Notes: generated from the sequence alone by a model not told the origin. A stretch of 64,000 nt of DNA from Clostridium niameyense (GCF_001243045.1 NZ_LN849006.1:1-64000); one strand, 5' to 3'. Positions 1-10,610 are shown, counted from the stretch's first letter. Numbers and translations are program-made.

Positions 1-26
1 AGCCAGGATCAAACTCTCAATTTAAA
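1..26 (-). rRNA. rrs: 16S ribosomal RNA, 5' end only
   Basis: The complement of the first bases reads GAGAGTTTGATCCTGGCT, the universal 5' end of bacterial 16S rRNA. The gene runs off the left edge. The mature 5' end is placed near base 26 by analogy with other Firmicutes, so that boundary is approximate. Confidence 0.97.
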
Positions 27-145
27 AGTTTAATCTTCTCAAAATCATTGACAAGGTTTTATACCTTGTTACTGGCTGTGTTACAAGAAAAATTTCTTGT
101 TATTCTCTGTTTAATTTTCAAAGACCATATCGCTTCAAGCGACTT
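27..145 (-). other. 16S rRNA leader with boxA-like element and processing stems
   Basis: This transcribed leader lies between the rRNA promoter and 16S. The complement of about 108-125 contains TCTTTGAAAATTAA, the boxA-like antitermination sequence common in clostridial rrn leaders. Two small hairpins follow: ACAAGAAA/TTTCTTGT (83-100) and ACAAGG/CCTTGT (51-69), which are plausible processing stems. The assignment follows from position and motif. Confidence 0.6.
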
Positions 146-149
146 TCTT

Positions 150-178
150 ATAGTAACATAAGTGTTTTTCTTTGTCAA
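150..178 (-). promoter_or_regulatory. rRNA operon sigma-A promoter
   Basis: On the minus strand there is a -35 TTGACA (173-178), an exact 17-bp spacer and a -10 TACTAT (150-155). The region upstream is very A/T rich, consistent with an UP element. It is the only near-consensus promoter in the approach to 16S that I could support. Confidence 0.85.
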
Positions 179-413
179 CACTTTTTTCAAATTCTTTTTA
201 GTTAGTAATACTTTCAATATTTAATAACTAAAAAGACTTGTTTCGCTTGGTCATCACCAAACGACATGTGTTATTTTATCATACTACTAAATTAATGCTT
301 GTTCATATATGTTCATTTTTTTTAAATATCTTATAAATTTCTTTCAATAACTTAAAAATAATTCAAATTTCTTATATAGACACACTTGGTTCAGTTAACA
401 TTATTCTATTTGG

Positions 414-509
414 TATTTAACATAATACACTACATATTATGTTAAATAAATTATTTTTTATTAGTATATAATCCTTCATCTATAGCAACAAAAGATTATA
501 TACTAATAA
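414..509. repeat. two tandem AT-rich perfect inverted repeats
   Basis: The first is a 13-bp perfect inverted repeat (arms 414-426 and 436-448, 9-nt loop). The second is a 16-bp perfect inverted repeat (arms 458-473 and 494-509, 20-nt loop) and lies 12 bases beyond the murD stop. Neither is followed by a U-tract on either strand, so they are not textbook terminators, although they are the only candidates for ending murD transcription before the rRNA promoter. The rest of 179-520 shows no gene. Confidence 0.6.
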
Positions 510-520
510 ATAAAATAGCC

Positions 521-1897
521 TTATAACTGTTTTACAATTTCTTTAAATTTATTTCCTCTTACTGCAAAATTAGAAAACATATCAAAGCTAGCACAAGCTG
601 GTGATAATGTTACTATATCACCTTCTTGAGCTTCCTTTTTAGCAACTAACACAGCTTCTTCTAAACTATCTACTATAATTATAGGAATATTTATTTTTCT
701 TTCATCTAATACCTTATCAAATGCAAGTTTAATTTTATCTTTAGTTTTTCCCATTAATATAAGTATTTTTATCTTGTTATATCCTTCCTCTGCTAAAGGT
801 TCAAAAGGAATCTTTTTATCATACCCTCCTGCAATTAATATAACTGGTTTTTCAAAAGCCTTAAGTCCTGCTAAAGTTCTGCTTGGACTAGATGCTATAG
901 AATCATTATAATATTTTACTCCATTAATTTCTCTAACTAATTCGCACCTATGCTCTACCCCTGCAAAATTAGTAGCTATATATCTCATACTATCTATTGA
1001 TGCATATTTATAAACCATACAAAATGCTGCTAGTAAATTAGCTATATTATGCATACCTTTTAATTTTACTTCGTTTTTATTACAAACAGCCTTTCCAAAT
1101 ATAGTTAGATTATCGTCTTTTATACATGCCCCGTTTTTTATCTCCTCTTTTATACTAAACTTAATGACTGTTCCCTTTGCTTCATTAGATAATTCATTAG
1201 TTAGTTTATTATCTTTATTTAATACTAATAAATCTTTGTCTTTTTGATTTATAAATATATTTTTCTTAGCATTTATATATTCATTAAAATCCTTATGAAC
1301 ATCTAAATGATTAGGACTCAAATTGTTTACAAGTGCAACCTCTGCTGAAGTATCCATAGTCATAAGTTGAAAACTTGAAAGTTCTAATACTACCATGTCA
1401 TTCTTAGTCATTTTTTCTATCTGTGCAAATAAAGGAGTTCCTATATTTCCTCCTACCCATGTTTTATATCCTTCTTTTTTCAATATTTCATAAACTAATG
1501 TTGTAGTTGTAGTCTTTCCATCGCTACCTGTAATTCCAAAAATCTTTGATGGACAATATTTTACGAACTCCTCCATTTCAGATGTTATATATGCTCCTTC
1601 TTCCTTTGCCTTAATAAGTTCTGGTATATCTATTCTCATAGAAGGAGTTTTGAATATAACATCATATCCCTTAAGACTGTTTAAATAATCTTCTCCTAAA
1701 ACTAAGTCTACACCTAACTCATTTAGTTCATTATAAATATTACCTAATTTATTTTTATCCTTTTTATCAAAACCTGTAACCTTTGCTCCCAACTTAACTA
1801 AGAAATGTATTAAAGGTGTATTGCTCACCCCTATCCCTACTACAGCAACCTTTTTATTTTTAATAAATTCTTTAAATTCTTTAAATTCCTTATTCAT
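521..1897 (-). CDS. murD: UDP-N-acetylmuramoyl-L-alanine--D-glutamate ligase
   Basis: MurD adds D-glutamate to UDP-MurNAc-L-Ala in cytoplasmic peptidoglycan synthesis. The 458 residues match the family length. Residues 17-25 form a Rossmann-like N-terminal strand-loop (VAVVGIGVS), residues 121-131 ([11 protein letters not shown]) are the Mur-ligase ATP-binding loop, and YNDSIASSP near the start of the C-terminal domain is the clostridial form of the MurD NDS motif. The ATG is preceded by GGAGG at a good distance. It is the last gene of the minus-strand block before the rRNA operon. MurC, a related ligase in this window, differs in its GTHGKTTT loop. Confidence 0.95.
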   Translation of the reverse strand: MNKEFKEFKEFIKNKKVAVVGIGVSNTPLIHFLVKLGAKVTGFDKKDKNKLGNIYNELNELGVDLVLGEDYLNSLKGYDVIFKTPSMRIDIPELIKAKEEGAYITSEMEEFVKYCPSKIFGITGSDGKTTTTTLVYEILKKEGYKTWVGGNIGTPLFAQIEKMTKNDMVVLELSSFQLMTMDTSAEVALVNNLSPNHLDVHKDFNEYINAKKNIFINQKDKDLLVLNKDNKLTNELSNEAKGTVIKFSIKEEIKNGACIKDDNLTIFGKAVCNKNEVKLKGMHNIANLLAAFCMVYKYASIDSMRYIATNFAGVEHRCELVREINGVKYYNDSIASSPSRTLAGLKAFEKPVILIAGGYDKKIPFEPLAEEGYNKIKILILMGKTKDKIKLAFDKVLDERKINIPIIIVDSLEEAVLVAKKEAQEGDIVTLSPACASFDMFSNFAVRGNKFKEIVKQL

Positions 1898-2035
1898 TTA
1901 TAAACCTCCAACACAAAGTTTTTTAACTTCTTTAAATATTATAACACTTTAATTATAACACCTAATCCAATATAAATTTTATTAATATACGCAAAAAAAA
2001 TATCATAATATGTTGAAAAATATCATTAATAGTGA

Positions 2036-2159
2036 TATAATCTTTTTTGTGCCGTAAGAATCTAATATAATTCCCCAAGTTTTATTTAAACATATAACAT
2101 ATCCCCATGATTAAACCCTATTTCATTCTATCAGGTGAACGGAATCACCTGATTTTTTT
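2036..2159 (+). ncRNA. candidate small RNA between murD and glyS
   Basis: The plus strand carries -35 TTGAAA (2013-2018), a 17-bp spacer and -10 TATAAT (2036-2041). An intrinsic terminator follows at 2130-2159: 9-bp stem ATCAGGTGA/TCACCTGAT, 6-nt loop, then TTTTTT. The predicted transcript is about 110 nt and antiparallel to its neighbours. A 29-codon frame from 2107 has no ribosome binding site and runs into the terminator, so I do not call it coding. It matches no RNA family I recognise. Promoter and terminator are seen; the RNA is inferred. Confidence 0.4.
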
Positions 2160-2177
2160 ATTTCAAAAAATAAAAAG

Positions 2178-2217
2178 AAAAAACACTATAAGTTAATTAA
2201 TAACTATAGTGTTTTTT
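2178..2217 (-). terminator. terminator of glyS
   Basis: Perfect 12-bp inverted repeat AAAAAACACTAT/ATAGTGTTTTTT just after the glyS stop. The A/T flanks give a U-run on both strands, so it may act in both directions. Confidence 0.85.
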
Positions 2218-2237
2218 CTTTTAAAGCCATACTTTAA

Positions 2238-3629
2238 TTAAAAATTTAATTTATCCGCTATAAAGCTATCTAGTTCATCTATTTTTATTCTGATTTGTTG
2301 CATTGTATCTCTATCTCTTATAGTAACAGTATTATCTTCTAATGTATCAAAATCTACAGTTATACAATAAGGTGTTCCTATTTCATCTTCTCTTCTATAT
2401 CTTTTTCCTATACTTCCTGCTTCATCATAGTCTACATTGAAATTTTTGCTTAACATACTGTATACTTCTAAAGCTTTATCTGATAATTTTTTACTAAGTG
2501 GTAATATAGCTGCCTTAAATGGAGCTAATGCTGGATGTAAATGTAATACTGTTCTTTTATCTCCATTTTCTAACTCTTCTTCATCATAAGCATCTGATAA
2601 GAAGGCTAAAACAACTCTATCTGCACCTAATGACGGTTCTATACAATATGGTATATATCTCTCATTAGTTATAGGATCTAAATAATTCAATTCTTCTCCT
2701 GAATGATTTGAATGTTGCTTTAAATCAAAATCTGTTCTATCTGCAACACCCCATAATTCACCCCAACCAAATGGGAATAAGAATTCTATATCTGAAGTAG
2801 CATTACTATAGTGTGATAATTCCTCTTGACTATGATCTCTAAATCTTATGCTATCTTTATTTATTCCTAAGTTTAATAAGAAATTCCAACAATATTCCTT
2901 CCAATAATTAAACCATTCTATATCTGTTCCTGGCTTACAGAAAAATTCTAATTCCATTTGTTCAAATTCTCTTGTTCTAAAAGTAAAATTACCTGGTGTT
3001 ATTTCATTTCTAAAAGACTTTCCTATTTGGGCTATACCAAAAGGTAATTTTTTTCTACTTGTTCTTTGAACATTTTTAAAGTTTACAAATATACCTTGAG
3101 CAGTTTCTGGCCTTAAATATATTTCTGACTTTGCATCTTCTGTTACCCCTTGGAAAGTTTTAAACATAAGATTGAATTGTCTTATATCTGTAAAATTTTT
3201 AGCTCCACATTTTGGGCATTCTATTTCATTATCTATTATATATTCTTTTAATTTTTCATTAGACCATCCGTCTGCACTAGCTTTTTCTACACCTTGTTCT
3301 GTCATATGTTCTTCAACTAATTTATCTGCTCTAAATCTTGATTTACATTCCTTACAATCCATAAGTGGATCAGAAAATCCTCCTACATGTCCTGAAGCTA
3401 CCCAAACTTGATTGTTCATAAGTATAGCTGCATCTAATCCTACGTTATACGGACTTTCTTGGACAAACTTTTTCCACCAAGCTTTCTTTACATTATTTTT
3501 TAATTCTACACCTAAAGGACCATAGTCCCATGAATTCGCAAGTCCACCATAAATATCTGAACCTGGAAATACAAAACCTCTATTTTTACATAACGAAACT
3601 ACTTTATCCATTGTTTTTTCAAAACTCAT
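2238..3629 (-). CDS. glyS: glycine--tRNA ligase, single-chain class II type
   Basis: The enzyme charges tRNA-Gly as a homodimer. It has 463 residues, normal for the single-chain (glyQS-like) form. The start [20 protein letters not shown] is diagnostic. A zinc-ribbon-like insert has [11 protein letters not shown] and later [21 protein letters not shown] and [10 protein letters not shown] cover the glycine/ATP site (motif 2), and [10 protein letters not shown] is motif 3. It is the first gene after a glycine T-box leader and has its own promoter, so it is probably transcribed apart from lysS. The ATG has a GGGAGG-type binding site. Confidence 0.97.
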   Translation of the reverse strand: MSFEKTMDKVVSLCKNRGFVFPGSDIYGGLANSWDYGPLGVELKNNVKKAWWKKFVQESPYNVGLDAAILMNNQVWVASGHVGGFSDPLMDCKECKSRFRADKLVEEHMTEQGVEKASADGWSNEKLKEYIIDNEIECPKCGAKNFTDIRQFNLMFKTFQGVTEDAKSEIYLRPETAQGIFVNFKNVQRTSRKKLPFGIAQIGKSFRNEITPGNFTFRTREFEQMELEFFCKPGTDIEWFNYWKEYCWNFLLNLGINKDSIRFRDHSQEELSHYSNATSDIEFLFPFGWGELWGVADRTDFDLKQHSNHSGEELNYLDPITNERYIPYCIEPSLGADRVVLAFLSDAYDEEELENGDKRTVLHLHPALAPFKAAILPLSKKLSDKALEVYSMLSKNFNVDYDEAGSIGKRYRREDEIGTPYCITVDFDTLEDNTVTIRDRDTMQQIRIKIDELDSFIADKLNF

Positions 3630-3671
3630 ATTTGTTCCTCCCTTAAGTTATTATTTTATAAAAATTCATAT

Positions 3672-3862
3672 AAAAAAGCTATAGCATCAAAGGGACGAAA
3701 AAATCGCGGTTCCACCCTTTTTGGCTATAGCCCTACTTTCTTAAAAAATACTCTAAAGCGCCCTTCATAATAATCATTGACTATTTACACCAAACATAGC
3801 CTCTCTTTAAAATAATTATTATTACTCCTCTTTATCATCGTATTATCAATATTTAATTATTA
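3672..3862 (-). promoter_or_regulatory. T-box riboswitch leader of glyS, likely glycine (GGC) specifier
   Basis: The complement of about 3698-3716 holds GGGTGGAACCGCG, the T-box sequence that pairs with the uncharged tRNA acceptor end. Upstream are an AGAGAG-like stem I element and GAAGGGCGC (about 3756-3764), whose GGC would be the glycine specifier codon. Downstream, GCTATAGC arms flank the T-box and end in TTTTTT (3672-3677), forming the competing terminator. Uncharged tRNA-Gly should favour antitermination. Confidence 0.93.
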
Positions 3863-3868
3863 CTCATA

Positions 3869-3896
3869 ATTTTACCAAATAAATTTATTTTGTCAA
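3869..3896 (-). promoter_or_regulatory. sigma-A promoter of the glyS leader
   Basis: -35 TTGACA (3891-3896), 16-bp spacer, -10 TAAAAT (3869-3874) on the minus strand, immediately downstream of the lysS stop codon. Transcription would start near 3862, at the beginning of the T-box. Confidence 0.8.
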
Positions 3897-3900
3897 TAAA

Positions 3901-5412
3901 TTATTTTGTTTGTTGTGGTTTCATAGTTGGGAATAGTATTACATCTCTTATAGAATATGCATCTGTTAAAAACATTACTAATCTATCAATACCTATTCCA
4001 AGACCGCCTGTTGGAGGCATTCCTATTTCTAGAGAATTTATGAAATCATCATCCATCATGTATGCTTCATCATCACCTAATTCTCTTTCTCTTAATTGTT
4101 GTACAAATCTTTCTTTTTGAACTATAGGATCATTTAATTCGGAATACGCATTACATATTTCTCTTCCATAAATAAATCCTTCAAATCTTTCTGTGAATTC
4201 TTCATTTCCTCTTTTCTTCTTTGTCAAAGGTGATATTTCAACAGGATAATCATATATAAATGTAGGTTGAATCATCTTTTCTTCACAGAAATCTTCAAAT
4301 AATTGATTTAATATATCTCCCTTTGTACAATCTTTTAATTCTTTCTTTAATTCTAAATTCTTTTCTTTTGCTATTTCCCTAGCTTCTTCATCTGTTTTAA
4401 TTTCGTTAAAATCAACATTTGCATATTGCTTAACAGCATCTACCATAGTTATTCTGTTCCATGGTGGTGTAAAGTCTATTTCTGTTCCTTGATATACAAC
4501 CTTTGTTGTACCTAGAACCTTTTCGCATATATAAGCTACCATATTTTCTGTAATACTCATCATATCATTATAATCAGCATAAGCTTCATATAATTCTATC
4601 ATTGTAAACTCTGGATTATGTCTTATATCTATTCCTTCATTTCTAAAGTTTTTACCTATTTCATATACTTTTTCGAATCCACCAACTATTAATCTCTTTA
4701 AGTAAAGTTCCGTAGCTATTCTTAAATACATATCTATATTTAAAGCATTATGATGGGTTATAAATGGTCTAGCAGCTGCACCACCTGCTATTGGTGATAA
4801 AACTGGTGTTTCAACTTCTAAAAAGCCTCTATTATCTAAGTACTCTCTCATAGCCTTTATAATAGCTGTTCTTTTCATAAATGTATCTCTAACATCTTGA
4901 TTTATTATTAAATCTACATATCTTTGTCTGTATCTTAAATCTGGGTCTTTTAAACCATGCCATTTTTCAGGTAATGGTCTTAAAGATTTGCATGTTAATT
5001 CAAAGTCTGTTATATGAAGAGTTATTTCACCAGTTCTTGTTTTAAAAGGTGTACCTGTTACACTTATAACATCCCCTATATCAAATGACTTAAATTCCTT
5101 AAGTTTTTCTTCTCCTACATCATTTATTTTTATGTATAATTGAATTTTTCCATATCTATCAAATACATCAGAAAATCCTGCTTTTCCATGAACTCTCTTA
5201 GACATAAGTCTACCTGCTACAGTGACACTTTTTCCTTCTAATTCTTCGAAATTAGCTTTTACTTGTTCTGAAGTGTGTGTTCTCTCTACTGTGTAAACGT
5301 CAAATGGGTCTTTTCCATTGCTTTGAAGGTCTTTTAGTTTTTGAAATCTTTCTTTCATTAATTCATTAGCATTTTCCTCAAAGTCGTTCATTATATTATC
5401 ATCTTTTGACAT
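3901..5412 (-). CDS. lysS: lysine--tRNA ligase, class II
   Basis: LysS charges tRNA-Lys. The 503 residues fit the family. An OB-fold anticodon-binding domain (about 65-160, including [17 protein letters not shown]) precedes the class II core with motif 2 [17 protein letters not shown] and motif 3 [17 protein letters not shown]. The ATG has a GGAGGG site 8 nt upstream. It follows greA by 21 bp and is probably cotranscribed with it. The extra N-terminal residues before [11 protein letters not shown] are somewhat long but unremarkable. Confidence 0.97.
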   Translation of the reverse strand: MSKDDNIMNDFEENANELMKERFQKLKDLQSNGKDPFDVYTVERTHTSEQVKANFEELEGKSVTVAGRLMSKRVHGKAGFSDVFDRYGKIQLYIKINDVGEEKLKEFKSFDIGDVISVTGTPFKTRTGEITLHITDFELTCKSLRPLPEKWHGLKDPDLRYRQRYVDLIINQDVRDTFMKRTAIIKAMREYLDNRGFLEVETPVLSPIAGGAAARPFITHHNALNIDMYLRIATELYLKRLIVGGFEKVYEIGKNFRNEGIDIRHNPEFTMIELYEAYADYNDMMSITENMVAYICEKVLGTTKVVYQGTEIDFTPPWNRITMVDAVKQYANVDFNEIKTDEEAREIAKEKNLELKKELKDCTKGDILNQLFEDFCEEKMIQPTFIYDYPVEISPLTKKKRGNEEFTERFEGFIYGREICNAYSELNDPIVQKERFVQQLRERELGDDEAYMMDDDFINSLEIGMPPTGGLGIGIDRLVMFLTDAYSIRDVILFPTMKPQQTK

Positions 5413-5433
5413 TATTAAATCCCTCCAATATTA

Positions 5434-5916
5434 TTAAGCTCTTCTAACAGCTAGTATTTTGTATTTATTCACTCCATCTGGAACAGGTATTTCTACCTCA
5501 TCTCCAACTTTTTTACCTATAAGGCCGTTGCCTACAGGGGATTCATTCGAAATTTTATTATTTATAGGATCGGCTTCAGCAGAACCTACAATTGTATATT
5601 CATCTTCTTCATCAAATTCATAATCTTTAACCTTAACTACACATCCTACACTTACTATATCTTTTGGTATTTCATTTTCATCAACTACTGTAGCATTTTT
5701 TAGCATGTTTTCTAATTGAAGTATTCTTCCTTCTACAAAAGCTTGTTCATTCTTAGCTTCATCATACTCTGAGTTTTCACTTAAATCACCAAATGAAAGA
5801 GCTACTTTTATTTTTTCAGTTATTTCTTTTCTTTTTACAGTCTTTAAAAATTCTAATTCTTCTTCTAATTTTTTTACCCCTTCATATGTCATAACATATT
5901 TTTTTGATTCACTCAT
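5434..5916 (-). CDS. greA: transcription elongation factor GreA
   Basis: GreA rescues backtracked RNA polymerase by stimulating transcript cleavage through the secondary channel. The 160 residues comprise an N-terminal antiparallel coiled coil (about 1-75) whose tip carries the acidic [15 protein letters not shown] sequence, followed by the FKBP-like C-terminal domain containing [19 protein letters not shown]. The binding site GGGGAG precedes the ATG. It has its own promoter and leads a greA-lysS pair. Confidence 0.96.
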   Translation of the reverse strand: MSESKKYVMTYEGVKKLEEELEFLKTVKRKEITEKIKVALSFGDLSENSEYDEAKNEQAFVEGRILQLENMLKNATVVDENEIPKDIVSVGCVVKVKDYEFDEEDEYTIVGSAEADPINNKISNESPVGNGLIGKKVGDEVEIPVPDGVNKYKILAVRRA

Positions 5917-5991
5917 GTCTTTCTCCCCTTCATTTTATTGGTTTTATATACTATATTCTTAACATTATAACATAAAATAAATATTTAAGTA

Positions 5992-6019
5992 ATCATAAAT
6001 CAGTTCTATTTTATGTCAA
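5992..6019 (-). promoter_or_regulatory. greA-lysS promoter
   Basis: -35 TTGACA (6014-6019), 16-bp spacer, -10 TATGAT (5992-5997) on the minus strand, in the gap between the unknown gene and greA. A second TATAAT closer to greA lacks a good -35. Confidence 0.7.
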
Positions 6020-6036
6020 CATTTTACTATTATAAC

Positions 6037-6861
6037 CTAAAAAAATATTTCTTTATCGTGAAAATTTATTTTTTCTAAAACAATACCATTATACTTAAGA
6101 GATTTTTCTATATCCTTCTCACCCATCTGGCAAAGAATTGATCCTAAGAATTCTGGAGTAATTTCTAAGTTCTTTATATTCCATGGATTAGAATATAAAA
6201 CATTATTAATTTCTATATTACTTTTCCCCATAGGGGAACACATATTATCCATATACCATATTGGTTTTTCAATCATTACATCTATCTTTCTTGAACTTAT
6301 TATAAAATCTGAAGTCTTAATGGCATTAAATAATTCATTAGTTACTATAGGAGTTATACCGTAATTAGATATTATATAGTCACTTATACTTACAATCCTA
6401 TTTAAATTATTTGATACTAAAATTATATGCTTTGCTTTAGTTGCTAAATAACATATGGTGTAAAATGTTATAGTATCTGAGGCATCATAAACTATAATAC
6501 AGCTGTTTTTTATACTTTTTTTATTTAATCTTAATACTAACTGTATACTTTTTGTCACACTATAACCTAATAGTCTTTTTTGAAAATCATTATACATATT
6601 ATAATCTAATATTCTAAAAGTACTAGGTGATAATATAACCTCTTTTTTTCTTAGTAGCTTAAGTCCATGTTTTATATTGTTATAATAAGCATCTTTGTGA
6701 AAATTAGGAGGAATTCTTATATTTGATATATTTACTTCTAAATCTTTTATATAATTTTTACCTTCAAAAATAATCTTCCACCTATCTAAAATGTTAGATA
6801 AATAATTATTTTTATAATAAGGCTTATTTATATTAGATTTTAAACTTAATATAGGTAACAT
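6037..6861 (-). CDS. conserved-looking protein of unknown function, Rossmann-like core
   Basis: I do not recognise this 274-residue protein. It has no signal peptide or membrane segment. The middle part alternates strands and helices (SCIIVYDASDTITFYTICYL, then KHIILVSNN, then SDFIISSRK), which suggests a Rossmann-like fold vaguely reminiscent of shikimate dehydrogenase or glutamyl-tRNA reductase C-terminal halves, but the glycine-rich loop is absent. It lies 40 bp after dusB on the same strand and before the greA promoter. The ATG has no clear ribosome binding site, so the start is uncertain. No function is assigned. Confidence 0.75.
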   Translation of the reverse strand: MLPILSLKSNINKPYYKNNYLSNILDRWKIIFEGKNYIKDLEVNISNIRIPPNFHKDAYYNNIKHGLKLLRKKEVILSPSTFRILDYNMYNDFQKRLLGYSVTKSIQLVLRLNKKSIKNSCIIVYDASDTITFYTICYLATKAKHIILVSNNLNRIVSISDYIISNYGITPIVTNELFNAIKTSDFIISSRKIDVMIEKPIWYMDNMCSPMGKSNIEINNVLYSNPWNIKNLEITPEFLGSILCQMGEKDIEKSLKYNGIVLEKINFHDKEIFF

Positions 6862-6901
6862 ATAATCAACTTTATAGCATTAATATCATTATATAATTAT
6901 G

Positions 6902-7885
6902 CTAATATGTATTTTTAATTCCTTCTAAAAAGTTTCTATAGTCTTCTAATATTTTTAAAACCTTAAAGCTTTCTTTTTCTGTATTAATTTGGTTCTTTAT
7001 TTCTGCACAATTTTTTAATCCTTTTATATAAAGAGCTGTATGTTTTCTCATTTCCCTAACTGCTTTAGGCTCTCCTAAATAATCAAGTGCCCTTTTATAA
7101 TGATCAATGCAAGTATCTATTCTATCTGCTTCTGTAGGATAAACTACTTCCCTTCCATTTATTTTGTCATTAATCTGACTAAAAATCCACGGATTTCCCT
7201 GAGCACCTCTTCCTATCATTACAGCATCACATTTAGTTTCATTTACTAACTTTAATGCATCTTCTACAGAAAACACATCTCCATTTCCTATAACGGGTAT
7301 ATTAACGGCTTCTTTTATTTCCCTTATAATGTCCCAATCTGCAACTCCATTATACATTTGATCTCTGGTTCTTCCATGAATAGTTATAGCATCTACCCCT
7401 GCGCTTTCTAACACTTTAGCAAATTCCACTGCATTTATATTGTTTTTGTCAAAACCTTTTCTAAATTTAACTGTTATAGGTTTTTTAGAAATCTTTTTCA
7501 TTTCCTTTACAATTTCAAAAGCCAATTTAGGATTTTTCATTAAAGCCGAACCATCACCATTTTTAACTATTTTAGGCGCTGGACATCCCATATTTACATC
7601 TATAATATATATATCTTTATTATCATTAAAATATTGTACTGCCTTTGCCATAATATCTGGTTCATGTCCAAATAACTGTAATGCCACTGGGGTTTCTTTT
7701 TTTGATATTTTACAGAGTTTTTTAGTGTTTTCACTCTTATAATATAAAGCCTTTGCACTAACCATTTCTGTATAAACTAATTCACAACCTTTTTCTTTAC
7801 AAATTTCTCTAAAGGCTATATCAGTGAAACCTGCCATAGGTGCTAAAAATACATTGTTGTGCAAAATTAAGTTGTTTATCCTCAT
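6902..7885 (-). CDS. dusB: tRNA-dihydrouridine synthase
   Basis: A flavoenzyme that reduces specific uridines in the tRNA D-loop. The 327 residues form an FMN TIM barrel beginning [12 protein letters not shown]101 in [10 protein letters not shown] is the catalytic proton donor, and [11 protein letters not shown] and [12 protein letters not shown] bind FMN phosphate. The start ATG follows AAGGTGA. It begins 10 bp after coaX and is cotranscribed with it. The symbol follows the usual clostridial annotation; exact paralogue specificity is not provable here. Confidence 0.94.
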   Translation of the reverse strand: MRINNLILHNNVFLAPMAGFTDIAFREICKEKGCELVYTEMVSAKALYYKSENTKKLCKISKKETPVALQLFGHEPDIMAKAVQYFNDNKDIYIIDVNMGCPAPKIVKNGDGSALMKNPKLAFEIVKEMKKISKKPITVKFRKGFDKNNINAVEFAKVLESAGVDAITIHGRTRDQMYNGVADWDIIREIKEAVNIPVIGNGDVFSVEDALKLVNETKCDAVMIGRGAQGNPWIFSQINDKINGREVVYPTEADRIDTCIDHYKRALDYLGEPKAVREMRKHTALYIKGLKNCAEIKNQINTEKESFKVLKILEDYRNFLEGIKNTY

Positions 7886-7894
7886 ATTATCACC

Positions 7895-8671
7895 TTATTT
7901 ATTTTTTTCATAAATTATTCTAAGTCCTTCTAATGTTAATATATGATTTATCTCATCAATACTATTTGACTCTTCATTTATTAATTTCGCTAAACCACCC
8001 GTAGCAACTACTAACGGTTCTTCTTCTCCTAAATCTATCATTTCTTGTTTCATCTTAGAAACTATGTAATCTACTTGACCTGCATATCCATATATTATAC
8101 CTGCCTGCATACTAGATACAGTATTTTTACATATAACTCCAGGAGTTTTTACAAGTTCAACTCTTGGTAATTTAGCTGCTCTTTCAAATAAAGCATCTGA
8201 AGATATTTTTATTCCTGGGCATATAGTTCCTCCTAAATAATTTGCAGACTTAGTTATAGCACAAAATGTAGTAGCTGTACCAAAATCAATAACTATTAAA
8301 GATCTTTTATATATTTCATGTGCTGCTACTGCATTAACTATTCTATCTGCTCCTACTTCTTTAGGATTATCATATTTTATATTAATACCAGTCTTTACTC
8401 CTGGACCTACTATTATAGGTTTTTTATTTAAATATTTCGAAAGCATATGTTCAAGCGAATACATAATATTAGGTACTACAGAAGATATGATAACACCTTC
8501 TATATCGGAAAAAGACAAATTATTATGGAAAAAGAGTTCTAACACTTGTATTCCATACTCATCTGCTGTTCTTTTACTATCTGTAGCTAATCTCCAATTA
8601 GCTATGAGCTTATTATTTTTATATATTCCTAAAACTATATTAGTATTTCCTACATCTAAAACTAAAATCAC
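7895..8671 (-). CDS. coaX: type III pantothenate kinase
   Basis: Phosphorylates pantothenate, the first step of coenzyme A synthesis. It is an ASKHA-fold kinase: [15 protein letters not shown] at the N-terminus binds [14 protein letters not shown] and [10 protein letters not shown] are the family motifs, and ATGGLAKL lies near the C-terminus. I chose the GTG at 8671, giving a start of [11 protein letters not shown] and 258 residues. The two earlier GTG codons at 8683 and 8680 lie inside the AGGGTGGTG binding site. It leads coaX-dusB. Confidence 0.94.
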   Translation of the reverse strand: MILVLDVGNTNIVLGIYKNNKLIANWRLATDSKRTADEYGIQVLELFFHNNLSFSDIEGVIISSVVPNIMYSLEHMLSKYLNKKPIIVGPGVKTGINIKYDNPKEVGADRIVNAVAAHEIYKRSLIVIDFGTATTFCAITKSANYLGGTICPGIKISSDALFERAAKLPRVELVKTPGVICKNTVSSMQAGIIYGYAGQVDYIVSKMKQEMIDLGEEEPLVVATGGLAKLINEESNSIDEINHILTLEGLRIIYEKNK

Positions 8672-8713
8672 TAAAAGCACCACCCTTAAATACGGAAAAA
8701 TGTGAATATAATT

Positions 8714-8742
8714 AAAGGACAGCCTAACTTCTGCTGTCCTTT
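8714..8742 (-). terminator. hairpin after fhs, in the coaX leader
   Basis: Perfect 10-bp stem AAAGGACAGC/GCTGTCCTTT with a 9-nt loop, followed on the minus strand by AATTATATT. It should end fhs transcription. The coaX promoter lies upstream of it, so coaX transcripts must read through it. Confidence 0.65.
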
Positions 8743-8772
8743 ATTGTATGTTCTAGTTAATTTGACAACTTT

Positions 8773-8800
8773 ATTTTATCAGCTATATGCAATTTGTCAA
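8773..8800 (-). promoter_or_regulatory. promoter for coaX-dusB
   Basis: -35 TTGACA (8795-8800), 16-bp spacer, -10 TAAAAT (8773-8778), located between the fhs stop and the hairpin at 8714-8742. TTGACAA and TTGTCAA arms flank the -10, giving a symmetric layout that might be an operator. Confidence 0.65.
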
Positions 8801-8818
8801 GTTAGTTATGTTCCTAAG

Positions 8819-10492
8819 CTAAAATAAACCCACTATGGTTCCGTCCTCCAATATATCCATGTTATTTGCTGCAGGTCGTTTTGGAAGTCCTGGCATAGTC
8901 ATAACGTCACCCGTTAATACAACTATGAAACCAGCTCCATTAGATATCCTAACCTCCCTAACATTTAAATCAAAGTTAGTTGGTTTTGCTAATAACTTAG
9001 GATCATCTGATAAAGAATACTGAGTTTTAGCTACACAAATAGGTTTTTTATGTAATCCTAATGCTTCAATCTCCTTTATTTGTTTTTCTGCATTTTTAGA
9101 ATATTTAACATCTATAGCTCCATATATTTCTTTTGCTATAGTCTGAATCTTATCTTTTATGGACAATTTTATATCATACAAAGGAGTAAAATTAGCCTTT
9201 TCTTCTTCCAAGACTTTTGATACTTTTTCCGCTAACTCTATACCTCCATCTCCTCCTTTTTCCCATACCTCTGTTAATGCAACATCTATACCATACTTAC
9301 TACAATAATCTTTTATAAATTCAACCTCTTCATTACTATCTGAAATAAATTTATTTATTGCTACTACTATAGGTATATTATATTTTTTAACATTTTCTAT
9401 ATGTTTACCTAGGTTTTCTATACCTTTAGCTAAAGCCTTTACATTAGGTTCATTTAATTTATCCTTAATTACACCGCCATGATGTTTTAATGCTCTTATA
9501 GTAGCAACTACAACAACACAATCTGGAGATAAATTACCTTTTGTACACTTAATATCAAAGAACTTTTCTGCTCCTAAATCTGCACCAAATCCTGCTTCTG
9601 TTATAGCATAATCCCCTAATTTTAAAGCCATTTTAGTAGCTAAAATGCTGTTACACCCATGAGCTATATTAGCAAATGGACCACCATGTATTATGGCTGG
9701 TGTATTCTCTAATGTTTGAACTAAATTAGGTTTTATAGCTTCTCTCATAAGCATAGCCATAGCTCCATTTACTTCTAACTGCTTACAATAAATCGGATTA
9801 CCCTCAAAATCATAAGCTACTAATATATTACCCATTCTTTCTTTTAAATCCATAAGATTATTTGATAGACATAATATAGCCATAATTTCTGAGGCTACTG
9901 TAATCATAAAATTATCTTCCCTTAAAAAACCATTTACTTTTCCACCTAATCCTACTACTACTTGTCTTAATGCCCTATCATTCATATCCATAACTCTTTT
10001 AAATAATATTCTTCGTGAATCTATTTTTAATTTATTTCCTTGATGGATATGATTATCAATAGCTGCTGCTAGCAAATTATTTGCTGAAGTTATTGCATGC
10101 ATATCTCCTGTAAAGTGTAAATTTATATCCTCCATAGGTACTACCTGAGAATATCCACCTCCTGCAGCTCCTCCTTTAATGCCAAATACTGGTCCTAATG
10201 AAGGTTCTCTAAGAGCAATTATAGCTTTTTTTCCAATCTTCCAAAATGCCTGTCCTAAACCTACAGTTACCGTGGATTTACCTTCCCCTGCTGGTGTAGG
10301 ATTTATAGATGTAACCAATATTAATTTACCATTATTCTTATCTTTGTTTTTTCCTAATACATCTAATGATATTTTACATTTATATTTTCCATATAAATCT
10401 ATATCTTCTTCTGTCAAACCTACTTCTTGAGCTATTTTCATTATGTTTTTCATTTGAGCTTTTTGAGCAATTTCAATATCAGATTTCACCAT
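8819..10492 (-). CDS. fhs: formate--tetrahydrofolate ligase
   Basis: ATP-dependent synthesis of 10-formyl-tetrahydrofolate, feeding one-carbon metabolism. From the ATG at 10492 it has 557 residues, the family length. An earlier in-frame GTG at 10501 lies within the AAAGGTG binding site. The loop [11 protein letters not shown] (about 65-75) binds [30 protein letters not shown] and [20 protein letters not shown] are family signatures. It is separated from ftsH by a hairpin and followed by its own terminator, so it is probably monocistronic. Confidence 0.96.
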   Translation of the reverse strand: MVKSDIEIAQKAQMKNIMKIAQEVGLTEEDIDLYGKYKCKISLDVLGKNKDKNNGKLILVTSINPTPAGEGKSTVTVGLGQAFWKIGKKAIIALREPSLGPVFGIKGGAAGGGYSQVVPMEDINLHFTGDMHAITSANNLLAAAIDNHIHQGNKLKIDSRRILFKRVMDMNDRALRQVVVGLGGKVNGFLREDNFMITVASEIMAILCLSNNLMDLKERMGNILVAYDFEGNPIYCKQLEVNGAMAMLMREAIKPNLVQTLENTPAIIHGGPFANIAHGCNSILATKMALKLGDYAITEAGFGADLGAEKFFDIKCTKGNLSPDCVVVVATIRALKHHGGVIKDKLNEPNVKALAKGIENLGKHIENVKKYNIPIVVAINKFISDSNEEVEFIKDYCSKYGIDVALTEVWEKGGDGGIELAEKVSKVLEEEKANFTPLYDIKLSIKDKIQTIAKEIYGAIDVKYSKNAEKQIKEIEALGLHKKPICVAKTQYSLSDDPKLLAKPTNFDLNVREVRISNGAGFIVVLTGDVMTMPGLPKRPAANNMDILEDGTIVGLF

Positions 10493-10577
10493 TAAACACA
10501 CCTTTCAAAACCCCATAAATAGTTTATACGTATTATTCTCCCTAAATTTATATTAATTATATCATCATACAACTTAT

Positions 10578-10605
10578 AAGGGCAAATGATTCCTCATTTG
10601 CCCTT
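10578..10605 (-). terminator. terminator after ftsH
   Basis: 12-bp perfect stem AAGGGCAAATGA/TCATTTGCCCTT with loop TTCC, just past the ftsH stop. The U-tract is short on the minus strand. Confidence 0.75.
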
Positions 10606-10610
10606 TACAC

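Noticed and set aside
181-300. Second upstream rRNA promoter
   Set aside because: A TAAAAT-like -10 is present, but no acceptable -35 at 16-18 bp.
414-509. Short repeat or CRISPR-like array near the left edge
   Set aside because: Only two different inverted repeats, no regular direct repeats or spacers.
2107-2196. 29-codon ORF within the candidate small RNA
   Set aside because: No ribosome binding site, and it runs through the intrinsic terminator.
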